5,886 nucleotides of DNA from JAPUDQ01 sp964538665 (GTDB taxonomy: Bacteria; Patescibacteriota; Saccharimonadia; Saccharimonadales; Saccharimonadaceae): assembly GCA_964538665.1 (NCBI GenBank), contig CAZIEB010000032.1, positions 1 through 5,886 on the forward strand. Reading direction: 5' to 3'. Below are positions 5,246 through 5,886 of this stretch, one piece after another. The translations under genes were made by a program, and so were the position numbers. Below the pieces are notes generated by a model. It worked only from the letters and a program-made list of their open reading frames with translations. It was not told the DNA's origin and did no database searches. Numbering within the stretch: the stretch's first letter is position 1; the number at the start of each line of letters is the position of its first letter.

Positions 5246-5276
5246 AATCTGTCCAAGGAAGTTCCTTGGACAGATT
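5246..5276. repeat. right hairpin of RAYT element
   Basis: AATCTGTCCAAGGAA (5246-5260) and TTCCTTGGACAGATT (5262-5276) are perfect 15-bp inverted arms around a single G. The central base G, against C in the left hairpin, shows that the two copies are inverted relative to each other. Just outside the shared 25-nt core the C-G pair of the left copy (4565/4591) is a T-A pair here (5248/5274), a compensated change that keeps the stem. It lies 22 nt beyond the stop of the mscL remnant and may also stop that transcript. Confidence 0.85.
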
Positions 5277-5298
5277 GGATGGTGTTGTGCTGTGAGGC

Positions 5299-5481
5299 TT
5301 ATTGCTTGTCGGCGCGGTCGAGTTTGAGTAAGTGGACGATAGCGTACACGACAAAAGCAACTGCCAGCAGGCTGATGAGTGAGCTGACAAATGCGCCCCA
5401 GGTAAAGGTACCGGATATGGGATGGTGAGTTCGGCAGCCTTGAGGCCTTCTTGTTGCTGCTTGGATTATCAGCTCGGACAC
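5299..5481 (-). pseudogene. mscL: 3' remnant of large-conductance mechanosensitive channel gene
   Basis: The last 37 residues, from GTFTWGAF (24-31) through SSLISLLAVAFVVYAIVHLLKLDRADKQ, match the periplasmic loop end, second transmembrane helix and charged tail of MscL, the pentameric inner-membrane valve opened by hypo-osmotic stretch. The first helix and N-terminal amphipathic helix are absent: upstream residues are not MscL-like, and the frame meets a stop at 5515-5517. The +1 frame over about 5410-5466 would read a plausible loop (EGLKAAELTIPYP), so a frameshift may lie near 5415-5425 as well as the truncation. The nominal GTG at 5481 has no ribosome binding site. It ends head to head with a plus-strand gene 10 nt away, suggesting a deletion or rearrangement junction at about 5466-5491. 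It is probably not functional. Confidence 0.6.
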
Positions 5482-5491
5482 AAACCGTACG

Positions 5492-5743
5492 ATGCGATCG
5501 GCAAAAAATGCTGTCTACGGCACTTTCGTGTCTGGTGTCCTCTGGCTAACCATCCTGTCAGAGACGCTACAGAGAGTAACGCGCAAGGTTGCTGCACCCG
5601 GTGAGTGGTGGCCGCTTGCTATTGTGACGGTGTTATTTGTACTGTTATTTGTACTGTTTCTTGTCGCTGGATTTATGACTAGCAACATTGGCAGCAAGCG
5701 TCCTCACGTAAAAGAGAACGCTAATAAAGGTGTCTTCAAATAA
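5492..5743 (+). CDS. small two-helix membrane protein, function unknown
   Basis: An 83-residue protein with two likely membrane helices: YGTFVSGVLWLTILSETL (9-26) and PLAIVTVLFVLLFVLFLVAG (41-60). They are joined by a short basic loop (RVTRKVAAPGEWW, 28-40), and a hydrophilic basic tail follows (SKRPHVKENANKGVFK, 68-83). With a basic loop between them, both termini are likely outside. I do not recognise a family. The ATG at 5492 has no ribosome binding site or promoter, and the frame extends upstream to a stop at 5441, so the gene may be truncated at its 5' end by the same junction that cut mscL. A 12-bp tandem duplication in helix 2 preserves the frame, which favours real coding. It ends 5 nt from the convergent stop of the next gene. 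Confidence 0.5.
   Translation: MRSAKNAVYGTFVSGVLWLTILSETLQRVTRKVAAPGEWWPLAIVTVLFVLLFVLFLVAGFMTSNIGSKRPHVKENANKGVFK
5633..5656 (+). repeat. 12-bp perfect tandem duplication in a membrane helix
   Basis: TTATTTGTACTG occurs twice without a gap (5633-5644 and 5645-5656). It is in frame with the small membrane protein and encodes Leu-Phe-Val-Leu twice (residues 48-55) in its second helix. It is typical of replication slippage and adds about one helical turn. Confidence 0.9.
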
Positions 5744-5748
5744 ATTTG

Positions 5749-5886
5749 CTAGTGCGCCTTATACGGTGCCTTAAGATCGCGCACCGTCGCCGACCAGTTG
5801 AGACGTTGGAGAATACTCCGTTGGAGTGTCTCATCTGCAGGCTTAACAATCTTGCCGCTCCCATCGGACCCGACAACCGAAAAATC
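5749..5886 (-). CDS. C-terminal fragment of an unrecognised protein, runs off right edge
   Basis: An open minus-strand frame of 45 codons enters from the right edge and ends at TAG (5749-5751). It ends in LQRSILQRLNWSATVRDLK followed by a short basic tail, hydrophilic and probably helical, with a SDGSGKIVKP turn before it. The convergent, tightly packed end 5 nt from the small membrane protein gene supports real coding. No family can be named from this fragment. Confidence 0.55.
   Translation of the reverse strand, partial: DFSVVGSDGSGKIVKPADETLQRSILQRLNWSATVRDLKAPYKAH

Larger units (their letters stand above)
4564..5276 (-). mobile_element. RAYT/IS200-like element bounded by inverted hairpins
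   Basis: A single Y1 transposase gene lies between two near-identical hairpins in inverted orientation, about 713 bp in all. The layout matches REP-associated transposase loci and the minimal IS200/IS605 type, whose transposases bind subterminal hairpins in single-stranded DNA. No target duplication is seen at the outer edges, as expected for this mechanism. The exact ends are not defined by the sequence; the outer hairpin bases are used as a working limit. Confidence 0.65.

Noticed and set aside
5227..5256. Transposase start at 5256
   Set aside because: It would begin inside the right hairpin and add nine residues not typical of the family; ATG 5229 fits the -10 box.
5515..5697. Minus-strand frame as the missing N-terminal half of MscL
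   Set aside because: All three minus-strand frames over this stretch lack the first MscL helix; the plus strand reads as a membrane protein instead.

Overview
The window looks like a piece of a Candidate Phyla Radiation (Patescibacteria) genome, most likely a Saccharibacteria-type organism, in a metagenome-style scaffold with one 10-N gap at 1830-1839. The pointers are a TrmB-type regulator, compact genes with many missing or weak Shine-Dalgarno sites, and an MscL fragment of the 'KLDRADK' tail type. TGA is used as a stop (704-706), which argues against the TGA=Gly code of Gracilibacteria/SR1. The taxonomic call is inference from gene style, not from a marker gene.

Left part (1-1829). A divergent promoter region (about 1-240) drives a gene lying off the left edge on the minus strand and, on the plus strand, a toxin-antitoxin pair: a MntA-type nucleotidyltransferase antitoxin carrying an N-terminal AbrB/SpoVT-like DNA-binding domain, overlapping by ATGA a HepT-type HEPN ribonuclease toxin with an intact Rx4HxY motif. 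A TrmB-family regulator follows 22 nt later and may share the transcript. Two tandem palindromes sit just upstream of the antitoxin ATG and are good candidates for an autoregulatory operator.

Middle (1840-4162). A large unrecognised soluble protein (at least 554 residues, C-terminus lost in the gap) lies on the minus strand behind its own strong extended -10 promoter, which is overlapped by an inverted repeat. Upstream of it on the same strand is an NADPH-dependent FMN reductase-like flavoprotein with a good Shine-Dalgarno.

Redox pair and transposase (4163-5276). An HxlR-family regulator is divergent from the FMN reductase across an AT-rich spacer with two perfect palindromes, the classic layout of a YodB-like redox repressor and its reductase target. 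The hxlR frame is broken by an in-frame TAG at codon 29. Directly abutting its stop is a RAYT/IS200-like Y1 transposase (minus strand) bracketed by two 25-nt hairpins in inverted orientation, one pair of whose stem has covaried.

Right part (5277-5886). A 3' remnant of mscL (second membrane helix only) lies on the minus strand, head to head with a small two-helix membrane protein on the plus strand that has an in-frame 12-bp tandem duplication. The C-terminal 45 codons of an unrecognised minus-strand gene enter from the right edge. No tRNA, rRNA or CRISPR array was seen.
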